Assembly: GCF_025151535.1 (NCBI RefSeq) | Contig: NZ_CP102288.1 | Coordinates: 687,501-751,500, forward strand | DNA length: 64,000 nucleotides | Reading direction: 5' to 3' | Origin: Segatella copri DSM 18205 | Lineage (GTDB): Bacteria > Bacteroidota > Bacteroidia > Bacteroidales > Bacteroidaceae | In this document: piece after piece, positions 13,928 through 23,112 of the stretch | Layout of the letters: every line of letters starts with the position of its first letter | How positions within the stretch are numbered: the stretch's first letter is position 1 | Translations under genes and position numbers: made by a program | The notes under the pieces: generated by a model | The model's database searches: none | Told to the model about the DNA's origin: nothing | Seen by the model: only the letters and a program-made list of their open reading frames with translations

Positions 13928-15178
13928 ATGATACAACTCCAAGAACACGAACAACTATGCAAGAATGACTTACCCGTTGAAAAAAGCGAAAGGTACGATA
14001 ACCTTCAACTCATTCAATGGGATAAGCCTATGGATAATAGTGCATGGGGGTACTATGCCTCATTCAAAATTGGAGCAGAATGGATTGACAAGCAAGAAGC
14101 ATTGGTGGTTACGGCAAAACGGGGAATGGAGAAAATCGATTTCCTGCGCATGTTTATGACATGCTTCTGCTCTGACCTTGCGGTGGAATCGTTTTCCAAA
14201 ATCTATTCCATTGATCAGGAGAATCCTGCCATTGTAGCCCCTGTATTGAGCAGTGTTGTTAGTCCACTTATCGTGTTTCATTTCATAGGAGTGGTAAACA
14301 GAATCAAGTCGTTAAGAAAAGGATATGTTCTGCGCCAAAAGAACCTTAAGAAGGTGAAGGGGCATATCAAGATGCTCAAAAACGAACGCATCAATATCGC
14401 CGTAAAACGATACGACCGTATTTATTGCGAATACGCTGACTACTCAGTAGATACTCCAGAGAACAGACTGCTAAAGAAAGCACTTGTCTTCTCTCAGAGA
14501 TTTGTCGCCAAGATAAATCGCAATAATGTAGTATATTCAAAAGTCAACCAGATGGTCACGAAAGCACTATCGAAATTTGATTATGTGAGCGATGACATCA
14601 ACATCAATTCCATTGGGCAAATACGCTCCAATAAACTCTATCGGGAATATGCGGAAGCCATGCGATTGGCCAAGGTCATATTAAAGCATTTTGACTATAG
14701 TCTCTCAAATGTGGAAGCCACGGAAAATAGGGTCACGCCGTTTGTGCTCGATATGTCTTTACTATACGAACATTATGTGTACGGTTTGTTACATGAAGCT
14801 TATCGGGAGAAAATCAGTTACCAGTATCCGGGAGTAACTGGACTGCCAGACTTTTTATACAAGTCGAAACATTTCAATGCTATACTGGATACCAAATATA
14901 TCCCTAAATATGAGAAAGGGACGCTTGACAACTACGTCATTAGGCAACTGAGTGGCTATAGTCGCGATCTAACAATTTTGAGAAAGTTAGGATATGAAGA
15001 CATTGACGAAGACTCACCGGCTCCTTCTGTTCCGTGCATCATTATATATCCCAAGGAAGGTGGAGATACTACCAATCCGTTCAAAAGCAATAAGCTGAGA
15101 GATCTTTGCACGAGACATCTAAAAAAAATCTCGAGGTTTTACAAAATCAGCATCTCTGTTCCAACTATTAGCAGATAA
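13928..15178 (+). CDS. mcrC: McrC-like nuclease subunit
   Basis: This 416-residue McrC has the usual N-terminal beta-rich part contacting McrB and a C-terminal PD-(D/E)xK nuclease core: LPDFLYKSKHFNAILDTKYIPKY supplies D and D-x-K. It also has the conserved LYEHYVYGLL helix. It partners with McrB, cutting DNA with modified cytosines (or another modification). Start at 13928 gives a 1-bp gap to mcrB. A strong terminator follows at 15302-15342. Confidence 0.88.
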   Translation: MIQLQEHEQLCKNDLPVEKSERYDNLQLIQWDKPMDNSAWGYYASFKIGAEWIDKQEALVVTAKRGMEKIDFLRMFMTCFCSDLAVESFSKIYSIDQENPAIVAPVLSSVVSPLIVFHFIGVVNRIKSLRKGYVLRQKNLKKVKGHIKMLKNERINIAVKRYDRIYCEYADYSVDTPENRLLKKALVFSQRFVAKINRNNVVYSKVNQMVTKALSKFDYVSDDININSIGQIRSNKLYREYAEAMRLAKVILKHFDYSLSNVEATENRVTPFVLDMSLLYEHYVYGLLHEAYREKISYQYPGVTGLPDFLYKSKHFNAILDTKYIPKYEKGTLDNYVIRQLSGYSRDLTILRKLGYEDIDEDSPAPSVPCIIIYPKEGGDTTNPFKSNKLRDLCTRHLKKISRFYKISISVPTISR

Positions 15179-15301
15179 AAGAGAAAAATGTCGGCCTGTA
15201 CGGTTGAAATTACCCAATACGCCCTTTCAGGGCGTGTGGAACTTACATGCGAAACTTGAACTTTATTATACTTCATCAGATTGTGATGAGGTTGCAAAAG
15301 T

Positions 15302-15342
15302 AAACTGTGTCAAATTACTTTGGTTGTAACTTGACACAGTTT
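15302..15342. terminator. Bidirectional terminator between mcrC and uvrA
   Basis: AAACTGTGTCAA (15302-15313) pairs with TTGACACAGTTT (15331-15342), followed by T6. Both mcrC (+) and uvrA (-) end towards it. A smaller stem (CGCCCT...AGGGCG, about 15219-15234) lies just upstream. Confidence 0.8.
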
Positions 15343-15359
15343 TTTTATATCTCCAACTC

Positions 15360-18257
15360 TTAACGCAAGAACTTTCCGGTAAGGCTTGCCTTGCAGGCAG
15401 CTACTTCTTCCGGAGTTCCGGCAACAACAAGATTGCCGCCTTTATCGCCGCCTTCAGGACCGAGGTCAATGATATAGTCGGCACACTTGATGACATCCAG
15501 ATTGTGCTCAATCACTACCAGCGAATGGCCCCTTTCTATCAGGGCATTGAAGGCATGGAGCAGGCGCTTGATGTCGTGGAAGTGAAGGCCCGTGGTAGGC
15601 TCGTCGAAGATGAAGAGCGTAGGCTCCTGTTCTTCCTTACCTATGAAGAAGGCGAGCTTTACACGCTGATTCTCACCACCCGAAAGCGAACTTGAATTCT
15701 GACCGAGCTTGATATAGCCCAGACCCACATCCTGAAGCAGCTTCAGGCGGTTTACGATGATGCGGCAGTTGTCGAAGTCGCCCTCGTTGCGCTGCAACTT
15801 TTCATCGCTGAAGAACTCAATGGCCTCGTTTACCGTCATGTTCAGCACATCATTGACGTCTTTTCCGCCATAGCGTACCTCCAGGATATCGTGCTTGAAA
15901 CGCTTGCCCTTACAAGCCTCGCAGGTCAGCGTGAGGTCTGCCATAAACTGCATCTCGATGGTAACATATCCTGCACCCTTACATTCCTCGCATCTTCCAC
16001 CTTCGGTATTGAAAGAGAAGTACTGGGGCGTGAATCCCATCTGCTTAGCCAGTGGCTGGTTGGCAAAGAGGGCACGTATCGCATCGTATGCCTTCAGATA
16101 AGTGGCAGGGTTGCTGCGGGTACTCTTTCCGATAGGGTTCTGGTCAACAAACTCTACATGACTGATGCTCTTCCAGTCGCCTTCCATCGATGCATATTCG
16201 CCTGGTGCCTCTGCTACGAGGTCCAGACGGCGACGCATGGCAGGATAGAGGATTCCCTTGATGAGCGAACTCTTGCCTGAGCCTGATACACCGGTTACAC
16301 AGGTGAATACATTGAGCGGTATCTTAACGTCGATGCCGCGCAGATTGTTCATCCGGGCTCCCTTGATTTCGATATACTGGTTCCAGGCACGGTGGCTCGT
16401 TGGCGCCTTTATCTCCTCGTTGTGGGTCAGGTATTTGATGGTATAACTCTCCGGATATTCAGCCAGCAGCTTTTCCTGTTCAGCCTTGTCGGTGGTTGAA
16501 TATTCTGATGACGGACCGGCGTAGACCACTCTTCCGCCCAGTCTGCCGGCATCGGGACCGATATCGATGAGATAGTCGGCTGCCCGCATAATCTCTTCGT
16601 CGTGTTCTACCACAACCACCGTATTGCCCAGTTGCTGCAGTTCTTTCAGCACCTTAATCAGTCGGGCGGTATCGCGGCTATGGAGTCCGATACTAGGTTC
16701 GTCGAGGATATATACGCTACCCACGAGCGATGAGCCCAGGTTGGTAGTCAGGTTGATGCGCTGACTCTCACCGCCGGAGAGGGTGTTGGAGAGTCGGTTG
16801 AGCGTAAGATACCCCAGACCTACATCCAGGAGGAACTGCAGGCGGTGGGTGATTTCGGTGAGCAGACGCTTGCTGATTTCCTTCTCATGCTCAGAGATTT
16901 CCAGTTTCTTGAACCATTCGCTCAGGTTCACAATCGACATTTCAACCAGTTCGGTGATGCTCTTTCCGCCAATCTTTACATAGTTGGCTTCCTTCTTGAG
17001 TCGGGTACCATGGCAGTCGGGACAAATCGTCTTTCCACGGAATCGGCTCAGCATCACGCGGTATTGTATCTTGTACTGGTTCTCCTTTACCATTCTGAAG
17101 AACTCATCGATGCTCACCCTTTCCTGCTGTTTACGTTTCTTTTCGCCAGGCAGACCGTGCCACAGCCAGTCCTTCTGCTGCTGAGTCAGTTCGAAATAAG
17201 GCTTGAAGATAGGGAAGTCGTATTCTGCAGCTCTGCGGATGAATTCCTTGAGCCACATACCCATCTTTTCGCCTCGCCAGCAAACCACACATCCGTCATA
17301 TACGCTCATCGAAGTGTTCGGGATGACGAGTTTCTCATCGATGCCTATTATGCTGCCGAAACCTTCGCAGGTAGGGCAGGCTCCGAGAGGGGAGTTGAAG
17401 GCAAACATATTGTCGGTAGGCTCTTCAAACTGCATGCCGTCAGCTTCGAACCGGGTAGAGAAGTCGTAGCAGATATTGCTTGGCAGGAAGACGAGGCGGC
17501 AGGCTCCATCTCCCTCATAGAAGGCAGTTTCGGCAGAATCCATCAGTCGGCTGATGTCATCCTTCTCATCGCTTACCGAAGCACGGTCGATGACCAGGAA
17601 GATTTCTTCATCCTTCTGCTGCATTCTCTTTTTCAGTTTGTCGCCGCTTACTTCCAGCAGTTCCTTATCCGCCTGCTCCATGAAGTCTTCTATGCGCACG
17701 AATTCACCTTTTATATATATACGCGCGTAACCTTCCTGGTTGTACATCTCCAGCTGTTTGCCCAGACTGCGCCCTTCGATGACGTGGATAGGGGCGAGGA
17801 TGACAAACCTGGTACCCTGGGAATACTGTCGGGTGCAGGCGAGTACATCTTCGGTAGTATGGCGTTTCACCTCCTGTCCGCTGATAGGCGAATAGGTTTT
17901 TCCGATGCGTGCGTAGAGCAGTCGCAGGTATTCGTAGATTTCGGTGTTGGTGCCCACGGTAGATCGTGGGTTGCGCGAAATCACCTTCTGTTCGATGGCG
18001 ATGGCCGGTGGCAATCCCTTGATGAAATCACATTCCGGTTTGCTCATACGTCCCAGAAACTGGCGAGCGTATGAAGAGAGCGACTCCACATAGCGGCGCT
18101 GGCCCTCAGCATATAAGGTATCAAAAGCCAACGATGATTTTCCCGATCCTGAGACACCCGTAATGGCAACAAACTTGCCCTGAGGTATCTTCACATCGAT
18201 ATTCTTGAGGTTGTTGGCTCTTGCCCCTTTTATTTCTATATATTTATCTTTTGGCAT
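15360..18257 (-). CDS. uvrA: UvrA excinuclease ABC subunit A
   Basis: I start at the Met at 18257 (MPKDKYIEIKGARANNLKN), giving 965 residues; the upstream extension is low-complexity. Two ABC ATPase halves are seen: Walker A GVSGSGKSSLAFDTL, signature LSGGESQRINL with ILDEPSIGLH, then GVSGSGKSSLIKGIL and LSGGENQRVKL with IFDEPTTGLH. The C-terminal zinc finger CEECKGAG...CEACKGKR is complete; in the first half only the second CxxC (CPTCEGFG) is obvious, as the first pair is replaced by an ICYDF segment. It scans DNA for bulky lesions and loads UvrB. Confidence 0.95.
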   Translation of the reverse strand: MPKDKYIEIKGARANNLKNIDVKIPQGKFVAITGVSGSGKSSLAFDTLYAEGQRRYVESLSSYARQFLGRMSKPECDFIKGLPPAIAIEQKVISRNPRSTVGTNTEIYEYLRLLYARIGKTYSPISGQEVKRHTTEDVLACTRQYSQGTRFVILAPIHVIEGRSLGKQLEMYNQEGYARIYIKGEFVRIEDFMEQADKELLEVSGDKLKKRMQQKDEEIFLVIDRASVSDEKDDISRLMDSAETAFYEGDGACRLVFLPSNICYDFSTRFEADGMQFEEPTDNMFAFNSPLGACPTCEGFGSIIGIDEKLVIPNTSMSVYDGCVVCWRGEKMGMWLKEFIRRAAEYDFPIFKPYFELTQQQKDWLWHGLPGEKKRKQQERVSIDEFFRMVKENQYKIQYRVMLSRFRGKTICPDCHGTRLKKEANYVKIGGKSITELVEMSIVNLSEWFKKLEISEHEKEISKRLLTEITHRLQFLLDVGLGYLTLNRLSNTLSGGESQRINLTTNLGSSLVGSVYILDEPSIGLHSRDTARLIKVLKELQQLGNTVVVVEHDEEIMRAADYLIDIGPDAGRLGGRVVYAGPSSEYSTTDKAEQEKLLAEYPESYTIKYLTHNEEIKAPTSHRAWNQYIEIKGARMNNLRGIDVKIPLNVFTCVTGVSGSGKSSLIKGILYPAMRRRLDLVAEAPGEYASMEGDWKSISHVEFVDQNPIGKSTRSNPATYLKAYDAIRALFANQPLAKQMGFTPQYFSFNTEGGRCEECKGAGYVTIEMQFMADLTLTCEACKGKRFKHDILEVRYGGKDVNDVLNMTVNEAIEFFSDEKLQRNEGDFDNCRIIVNRLKLLQDVGLGYIKLGQNSSSLSGGENQRVKLAFFIGKEEQEPTLFIFDEPTTGLHFHDIKRLLHAFNALIERGHSLVVIEHNLDVIKCADYIIDLGPEGGDKGGNLVVAGTPEEVAACKASLTGKFLR

Positions 18258-18326
18258 ATTCTTTCTTCTTTTAAGATTAGGGGACCAGCGATGGAATCGC
18301 TGGGGACGGGGGCGCAAGGGGGAAAG

Positions 18327-18380
18327 GCTCTTTTTACCTTTTTACCTTTTTACCCTTTTACTTTTTTACCCTTTTACCTT
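18327..18380. repeat. Short tandem pyrimidine repeats (CTTTTTACC)
   Basis: Six imperfect copies of a 9-10-bp unit (CTTTTTACC/CCTTTTTA) lie directly between the stop of rlmH (18380) and the start of uvrA (18257). Their copy number could vary by slippage and affect the rlmH-uvrA spacing or mRNA. Confidence 0.6.
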
Positions 18381-18850
18381 TATTCGTGGTGGTAAGGCTC
18401 ACCTTTTATAATAGTACATGCTCGATAGAGCGCCTCGGTAAAGATAAGGCGCACCATCTGATGCGAGAAGGTCATCTTGGAGAGGGAAATCTTCTCGTTG
18501 GCGCGGTCGTAGACAGACTGTGAAAAGCCGTAAGGACCGCCGATGACAAAGACGAGCCTGCGGGCAGTAGCCTGCTTGCGCTCTATCCATTTGGCAAACT
18601 CGATGCTTCGGAATTCCTGTCCATGTTCATCCATCAGCACCACGGTATCCGAAGGCTGGAGGAGTTTCAGAATCAGTTCTCCTTCCCGTTCCTTCTGCTG
18701 CTGTTCGCTGAGACTCTTGGTGTTCTTGAGCTCAGGAATGGTTGTTATGTTGAAAGGCATATAATGGGTGATGCGCTCGGCATAATCCTTGATGCCCGCA
18801 ATGAAATGCTTGTTCACGGTCTTTCCGACCAGAATGAGTTCTGTCTTCAT
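18380..18850 (-). CDS. rlmH: 23S rRNA (pseudouridine1915-N3)-methyltransferase RlmH
   Basis: At 156 residues this is a full-length RlmH of the SPOUT class. Typical features are the start MKTELILVGKT, LMDEHGQEFRSIEFAKWIE, the SAM-binding knot FVIGGPYGFS and the C-terminal HQMVRLIFTEALYRACTIIKGEPYHHE read in parts. It methylates pseudouridine 1915 in helix 69 of 23S rRNA in assembled 70S ribosomes. It is transcribed with uvrA downstream. Confidence 0.95.
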   Translation of the reverse strand: MKTELILVGKTVNKHFIAGIKDYAERITHYMPFNITTIPELKNTKSLSEQQQKEREGELILKLLQPSDTVVLMDEHGQEFRSIEFAKWIERKQATARRLVFVIGGPYGFSQSVYDRANEKISLSKMTFSHQMVRLIFTEALYRACTIIKGEPYHHE

Positions 18851-18929
18851 TTCGCTGGCGTTTTCTTCCTATACACTTTACACTTGAATTGACTTTCACT
18901 TCGTCCGTCGAACGTTGTTTCTTCGTTCT

Positions 18930-19250
18930 TCACTTCGCTTCGTCCCTGTAATATCCTGTTCCTATTCTTTTCGGATTCTTCGGGAACCAGCCTTTCTCGC
19001 AGCGTTGTCTCTGTTCGAAGAGTTCACCGATGCTCCAAAGGCATGAAGCACCTACTACGCCCAGTATGGCAGAGAAGAGCACGTTGGCAACCAGGAAGGC
19101 AGCTCCGATGCAGATGATGCCTGCAACGAGGAAAACCCACCAATAGCGGGTGCCCGTATAATATTCCGTCTTCATGACGATAGGGTGAAAGATACCTATT
19201 ATTAAAAAGGTGGATACGGCGATGATGACGCCCGTGTAATATACTTCCAT
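18930..19250 (-). CDS. DUF4491 family membrane protein
   Basis: The 106-residue protein has three hydrophobic segments (GVIIAVSTFLIIGIFHPIVM, WWVFLVAGIICIGAAFLV, and FSAILGVVGASCLWSIGELF), then a basic tail with RCEKGWFPKNP and the C-terminal motif RIGTGYYRDEAK. This is the typical DUF4491 pattern, a small inner-membrane protein of unknown role found in Bacteroidetes and some Firmicutes. It sits 79 bp upstream of rlmH on the same strand. Confidence 0.8.
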   Translation of the reverse strand: MEVYYTGVIIAVSTFLIIGIFHPIVMKTEYYTGTRYWWVFLVAGIICIGAAFLVANVLFSAILGVVGASCLWSIGELFEQRQRCEKGWFPKNPKRIGTGYYRDEAK

Positions 19251-19492
19251 ATTCTATTGTTTTATATTTTGTTCATTCAACTTTTGCTATCTTACCAATA
19301 CGATGTTGCTAAATATTAGCCTTATTCTATTTTCAATTCCATTTCAATGTGCAAAAATACAAAAAAAACTTCAAACATGTTTGGTTTATCAAATATTTTA
19401 TATAACTTTGTACGCAAATAGAGAAAATATGCATTGTTTTCGTGCACATCCTTCTCGATAAGAATTAATTAATAACTTAATATAATCAAACT

Positions 19493-21244
19493 ATGGCTAA
19501 TAACGCAGAATTGATCAAGCAGTGTGAAGAAAGAGCACAGCAGTGGCTCACACCTGCTTTTGACGAAGAAACCCGTAAGGAAGTAAAGGCAATGCTCGAC
19601 GCAGAGGACAAGTCTGCTCTCGTTGATGCATTCTATCAGAACCTGGAGTTCGGTACTGGTGGTTTGCGCGGTATCATGGGCTCAGGTACTAACCGCATGA
19701 ACAAGTATATCGTTGGTATGGCTACCCAGGGCTTTGCTAACTACATTCTCAAGGCTTTCCCAGGTGAGGAGAACCTTTCTGTAGTGGTAGGTCACGACTG
19801 CCGTAACAACTCCCGTCTCTTCGCTGAGACCGTAGCTGCCATCTTCTCTGCCAATGGCATCAAGGCTTATCTCTTCGAGAGCCTCCGTCCTACACCAGAG
19901 ATTTCTTTCGCTATCCGCGAGCTCGGTGCCAAGGCTGGTGTCAACGTAACAGCTTCTCACAACCCTAAGGAGTACAACGGTTACAAGGCTTACTGGAGCG
20001 ACGGTGCTCAGGTTCTGGCTCCACATGATACAGGTATCATCGAGGAGGTGAACAAGGTTACTATCGACCAGGTGAAGTTTGAGGCTAACTGGGATAAAAT
20101 CAAGATTATCGGTGGTGAGATGGATTACGACTACATGACAGCCGTTCATTCTGCTATGATTGACCAGGATGTCATCAACCGTCAGAAAGACCTCAACATC
20201 GTTTATTCTGCTATGCACGGTACAGGTCGTGTCATCGTTCCTCTCTGTCTGCGTTCTTGGGGCTTCCAGAACATCAATGTAGTTCCTGAGCAGATGGTAG
20301 TAGATGGCAACTTCCCAACAGTGGTTTCTCCTAACCCAGAGAATGCAGAGGCTATGACCCTCGGTATGAAGCTCGGTACTAAGTTGAACGCTGACCTCGT
20401 GGTAGCTACCGACCCAGATGCTGACCGTCTGGCTATCGTTTGCCGCGACGACAAGGGCGAGTGGATAATCATCAATGGTAACCAGACAGCCATGATGTTC
20501 TGCTACTACATCATCGAGAACAAAAAGAAGTTGGGCAAGTTGAAGCCAACAGACTTCCTCGTAAAGACCATCGTAACAACAGAAGTTATTGCTGAGATTG
20601 CCAAGAAGAACAACGTAGAGTTGCGCGACTGCTACACCGGTTTCAAGTGGATTGCACGCGAGATTGCTATCTCTGAGGGCAAGCAGCAGTACATCGGTGG
20701 TGGTGAGGAGAGCTTCGGTTTCTTGCCATACGATAAGGTACGCGATAAGGATGCTCCTGCATCTATCTGTCTCATCTGCGAGATTGCAGCATGGGCTAAG
20801 GATCAGGGCAAGACACTCTACGACCTCCTGATGCAGATTTATGCAGAGTATGGCTTCAGCAAGGAGTTTACTGTAAACGTAGTTCGCCCAGGTAAGACCG
20901 GTGCTGACGAGATTAAGCAGATGATGGCAGACTTCCGTGCCAACCCTCCACAGGAGTTGGGTGGAAGCAAGGTGGTAACCTGGAAGGACTACCAGAGCCT
21001 GGAGGCTAAGCATGCTGACGGCAGCGTAGAGAAGCTCGATATGCCTGCTACAAGCAATGTACTCCAGTGGTTCTGCGATGACAACACCAAGGTAAGTGTC
21101 CGTCCATCAGGTACAGAGCCTAAGATTAAGTTCTATATTGAGGTTAAGGATCCTTCATTCAAGTGCGCTGGCTGCTACAACCGCTGCACAGCTGCTGCAA
21201 TGGATAAGATCGAGGCTATCAAGAAGAGCCTGAAGTTGGATTAA
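19493..21244 (+). CDS. Phosphoglucomutase/phosphomannomutase (phospho-sugar mutase)
   Basis: The 583-residue protein is a PgcA-type alpha-D-phosphohexomutase. Its landmarks are FGTGGLRGIMG, the catalytic phosphoserine loop TASHNPKEYNGYKAYW, the metal loop DPDADRLAI, the sugar-binding GGGEESFGF and the phosphate-binding RPSGTEPKIKFYI. It interconverts glucose-1-phosphate and glucose-6-phosphate, feeding glycogen and cell-surface sugars; the GT5 synthase at 37637 uses the same pool. The promoter is near 19400-19410 (TAACTTTG) and the terminator at 21267-21293. Confidence 0.95.
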   Translation: MANNAELIKQCEERAQQWLTPAFDEETRKEVKAMLDAEDKSALVDAFYQNLEFGTGGLRGIMGSGTNRMNKYIVGMATQGFANYILKAFPGEENLSVVVGHDCRNNSRLFAETVAAIFSANGIKAYLFESLRPTPEISFAIRELGAKAGVNVTASHNPKEYNGYKAYWSDGAQVLAPHDTGIIEEVNKVTIDQVKFEANWDKIKIIGGEMDYDYMTAVHSAMIDQDVINRQKDLNIVYSAMHGTGRVIVPLCLRSWGFQNINVVPEQMVVDGNFPTVVSPNPENAEAMTLGMKLGTKLNADLVVATDPDADRLAIVCRDDKGEWIIINGNQTAMMFCYYIIENKKKLGKLKPTDFLVKTIVTTEVIAEIAKKNNVELRDCYTGFKWIAREIAISEGKQQYIGGGEESFGFLPYDKVRDKDAPASICLICEIAAWAKDQGKTLYDLLMQIYAEYGFSKEFTVNVVRPGKTGADEIKQMMADFRANPPQELGGSKVVTWKDYQSLEAKHADGSVEKLDMPATSNVLQWFCDDNTKVSVRPSGTEPKIKFYIEVKDPSFKCAGCYNRCTAAAMDKIEAIKKSLKLD

Positions 21245-21266
21245 TTTCATAGGAAATCATATCATG

Positions 21267-21293
21267 GCGCTCCGGTAATTATTGCCGGAGCGC
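21267..21293 (+). terminator. Terminator of the phospho-sugar mutase gene
   Basis: GCGCTCCGG (21267-21275) pairs with CCGGAGCGC (21285-21293), followed by TTTT. Confidence 0.8.
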
Positions 21294-21452
21294 TTTTCGT
21301 TTCAGTAGCCGTTTATTCTCCTCGAAATAGGGTAGCAAGTTACCCTCATTATCATGTTTTTATAGAAAAAAAGCAAAAAGACTTGCATATTTTCTGATTT
21401 TTATTTATCTTTGCACCCATATTACAAAATTATAACATAGAATTATACTCTT

Positions 21453-22892
21453 ATGGGAGGCATTTTCGGAACTATTTCCAAGAAAAGCTGTGTCGCAGAT
21501 CTCTTTTACGGCACAGATTACAACTCACATCTCGGCACACGCCGGGGCGGTTTGGCAACCTACAGTAGTGAGAAGGGCTTCGTGCGCTCTATCCACAATC
21601 TGGAAAGTTCATACTTCAGAACGAAGTTTGAACCTACACTCAACAAGTTTGAAGGAGCTACATCGGGCATCGGCGTGATTAGCGATACAGATGCCCAGCC
21701 ACTCATCATGAACTCTCATCTTGGCCGCTTTGCCATTTGCACTGTAGCTAAGATAGTAAACAAGGATGAACTTACTCAGCTTCTGCTCGAAAAGAACATG
21801 CACTTTGCAGAGATGTCTTCGGGTAGTACCAATCCAACTGAGTTGGTGGCTCTGCTTATTATTCAGGGTAAAACCTTCAGGGAAGGTATCGAAAACGTTT
21901 TCCATCACATCAAAGGTTCCTGCACAATGATGATCCTTACCGAGGATGGCATCATCTGTGCGCGTGACAGTTGGGGACGTACTCCAATCATCATTGGCAA
22001 GAAGGAAGGTGCCTATGCGGCTTCCAGCGAAACCACCTCGTTCCCTAATCTCGATTATGAAACAGCATATGAGGTAGGACCAGGCGAAATCGTGAAGATT
22101 ACAGCTGATGGCATGGAGCAGATCCGACCTGCCAACAAGAAGATGCAGGTTTGCTCTTTCCTCTGGGTTTACTATGGTTTCCCTACATCTACCTACGAAG
22201 GCAAGAATGTAGAGGAGGCGCGTTTTACCAACGGCTTTAATCTCGCCAAGACCGATGATGTGGAGGTAGATTGCTGCAGCGGTATTCCTGATTCGGGTAC
22301 AGGTATGGCGATGGGTTATGCTGCCGGCAAGGGTGTGCCTTACCAGCGCTGCATTGCCAAGTATACTCCTACATGGCCTCGCAGCTTTACTCCTAGCAAC
22401 CAGAGCATGCGTTCGCTGGTAGCCAAGATGAAGCTGATTCCTAACAAGGCGATGCTGAAGGGCAAGCGAGTATTGTTCTGCGATGACAGTATTGTGCGTG
22501 GTACCCAGCTTCGCGACAATGTAAAGGTGCTTTTCGACCAGGCTGGCTTGAAGGAGTGCCACATGCGCATAGCGTGTCCTCCATTGGTATATGGTTGTCC
22601 GTTCATCAACTTCACTTCTTCCAAGAGTGATATGGAGCTGATTACCCGCCGTATCATCGAGAAGTTTGAGGGCGATGCCAACAAGAATCTTGAGAAATAC
22701 GCTACCACCGGTTCTCCTGAGTATCAGAAGATGGTAGGTGAGATTGCCAACCAGTTGGGCTTGACTTCCCTGAAGTTCAACACCATCGAGCAACTGGTAG
22801 AGGCCATCGGTCTTCCAAAGTGCCAGGTATGTACCCATTGTTTCGATGGCAGCAGTGCATATACTCTGAATGAGTTTGCTGATGAAGACTAA
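21453..22892 (+). CDS. PurF-like amidophosphoribosyltransferase lacking the catalytic Cys
   Basis: This 479-residue protein matches the Bacillus-type PurF layout: a glutamine amidotransferase domain (about 1-230) with GTRRGG, then a phosphoribosyltransferase domain with the PRPP loop VLFCDDSIVRGTQ. The likely 4Fe-4S cysteines remain (CSFLWVYY, GCPF, CQVCTHC). However, the N terminus reads MGGIFG instead of MCGIFG, so the Ntn glutaminase nucleophile (Cys after Met removal) is missing. It may use free ammonia, be a regulatory paralogue, or have another substrate. A consensus promoter (-7 TTATCTTTG near 21407-21415) and the terminator at 22925-22967 make it a single-gene unit. Confidence 0.8.
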   Translation: MGGIFGTISKKSCVADLFYGTDYNSHLGTRRGGLATYSSEKGFVRSIHNLESSYFRTKFEPTLNKFEGATSGIGVISDTDAQPLIMNSHLGRFAICTVAKIVNKDELTQLLLEKNMHFAEMSSGSTNPTELVALLIIQGKTFREGIENVFHHIKGSCTMMILTEDGIICARDSWGRTPIIIGKKEGAYAASSETTSFPNLDYETAYEVGPGEIVKITADGMEQIRPANKKMQVCSFLWVYYGFPTSTYEGKNVEEARFTNGFNLAKTDDVEVDCCSGIPDSGTGMAMGYAAGKGVPYQRCIAKYTPTWPRSFTPSNQSMRSLVAKMKLIPNKAMLKGKRVLFCDDSIVRGTQLRDNVKVLFDQAGLKECHMRIACPPLVYGCPFINFTSSKSDMELITRRIIEKFEGDANKNLEKYATTGSPEYQKMVGEIANQLGLTSLKFNTIEQLVEAIGLPKCQVCTHCFDGSSAYTLNEFADED

Positions 22893-22924
22893 AATAAGAA
22901 TATAAGTTCTTGATAGATTAGAAG

Positions 22925-22967
22925 ATAGGTCTAGCGACCCCGCTTAGCGCAGTGTAACTAGACCTAT
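22925..22967 (+). terminator. Terminator after the PurF-like gene
   Basis: ATAGGTCTAG (22925-22934) pairs with CTAGACCTAT (22958-22967) and is followed by TTTTATTG. Confidence 0.75.
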
Positions 22968-23038
22968 TTTTATTGTTATTTTCGGAAATTTTGAACATAT
23001 TATGATAAGATGTGAATAGTCATTTATCACCGAAAAGC

Positions 23039-23050
23039 CGTATCTTTGCA
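23039..23050 (+). promoter_or_regulatory. Promoter of the efflux operon
   Basis: GTATCTTTGCAC is a consensus -7 element about 65 bp before the TolC-family gene at 23113. Confidence 0.65.
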
Positions 23051-23112
23051 CCCAGATAATAAATGAAACGTAAATCAATAAAAATCATTAAAATAGAAAT
23101 CATTAAGAAGAA

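Noticed and set aside
16845..18074. A 409-codon + strand ORF within uvrA
   Set aside because: It is antisense to uvrA and has no recognisable features.
19682..21013. A 443-codon minus strand ORF within the phospho-sugar mutase
   Set aside because: It is an antisense shadow produced by codon bias.
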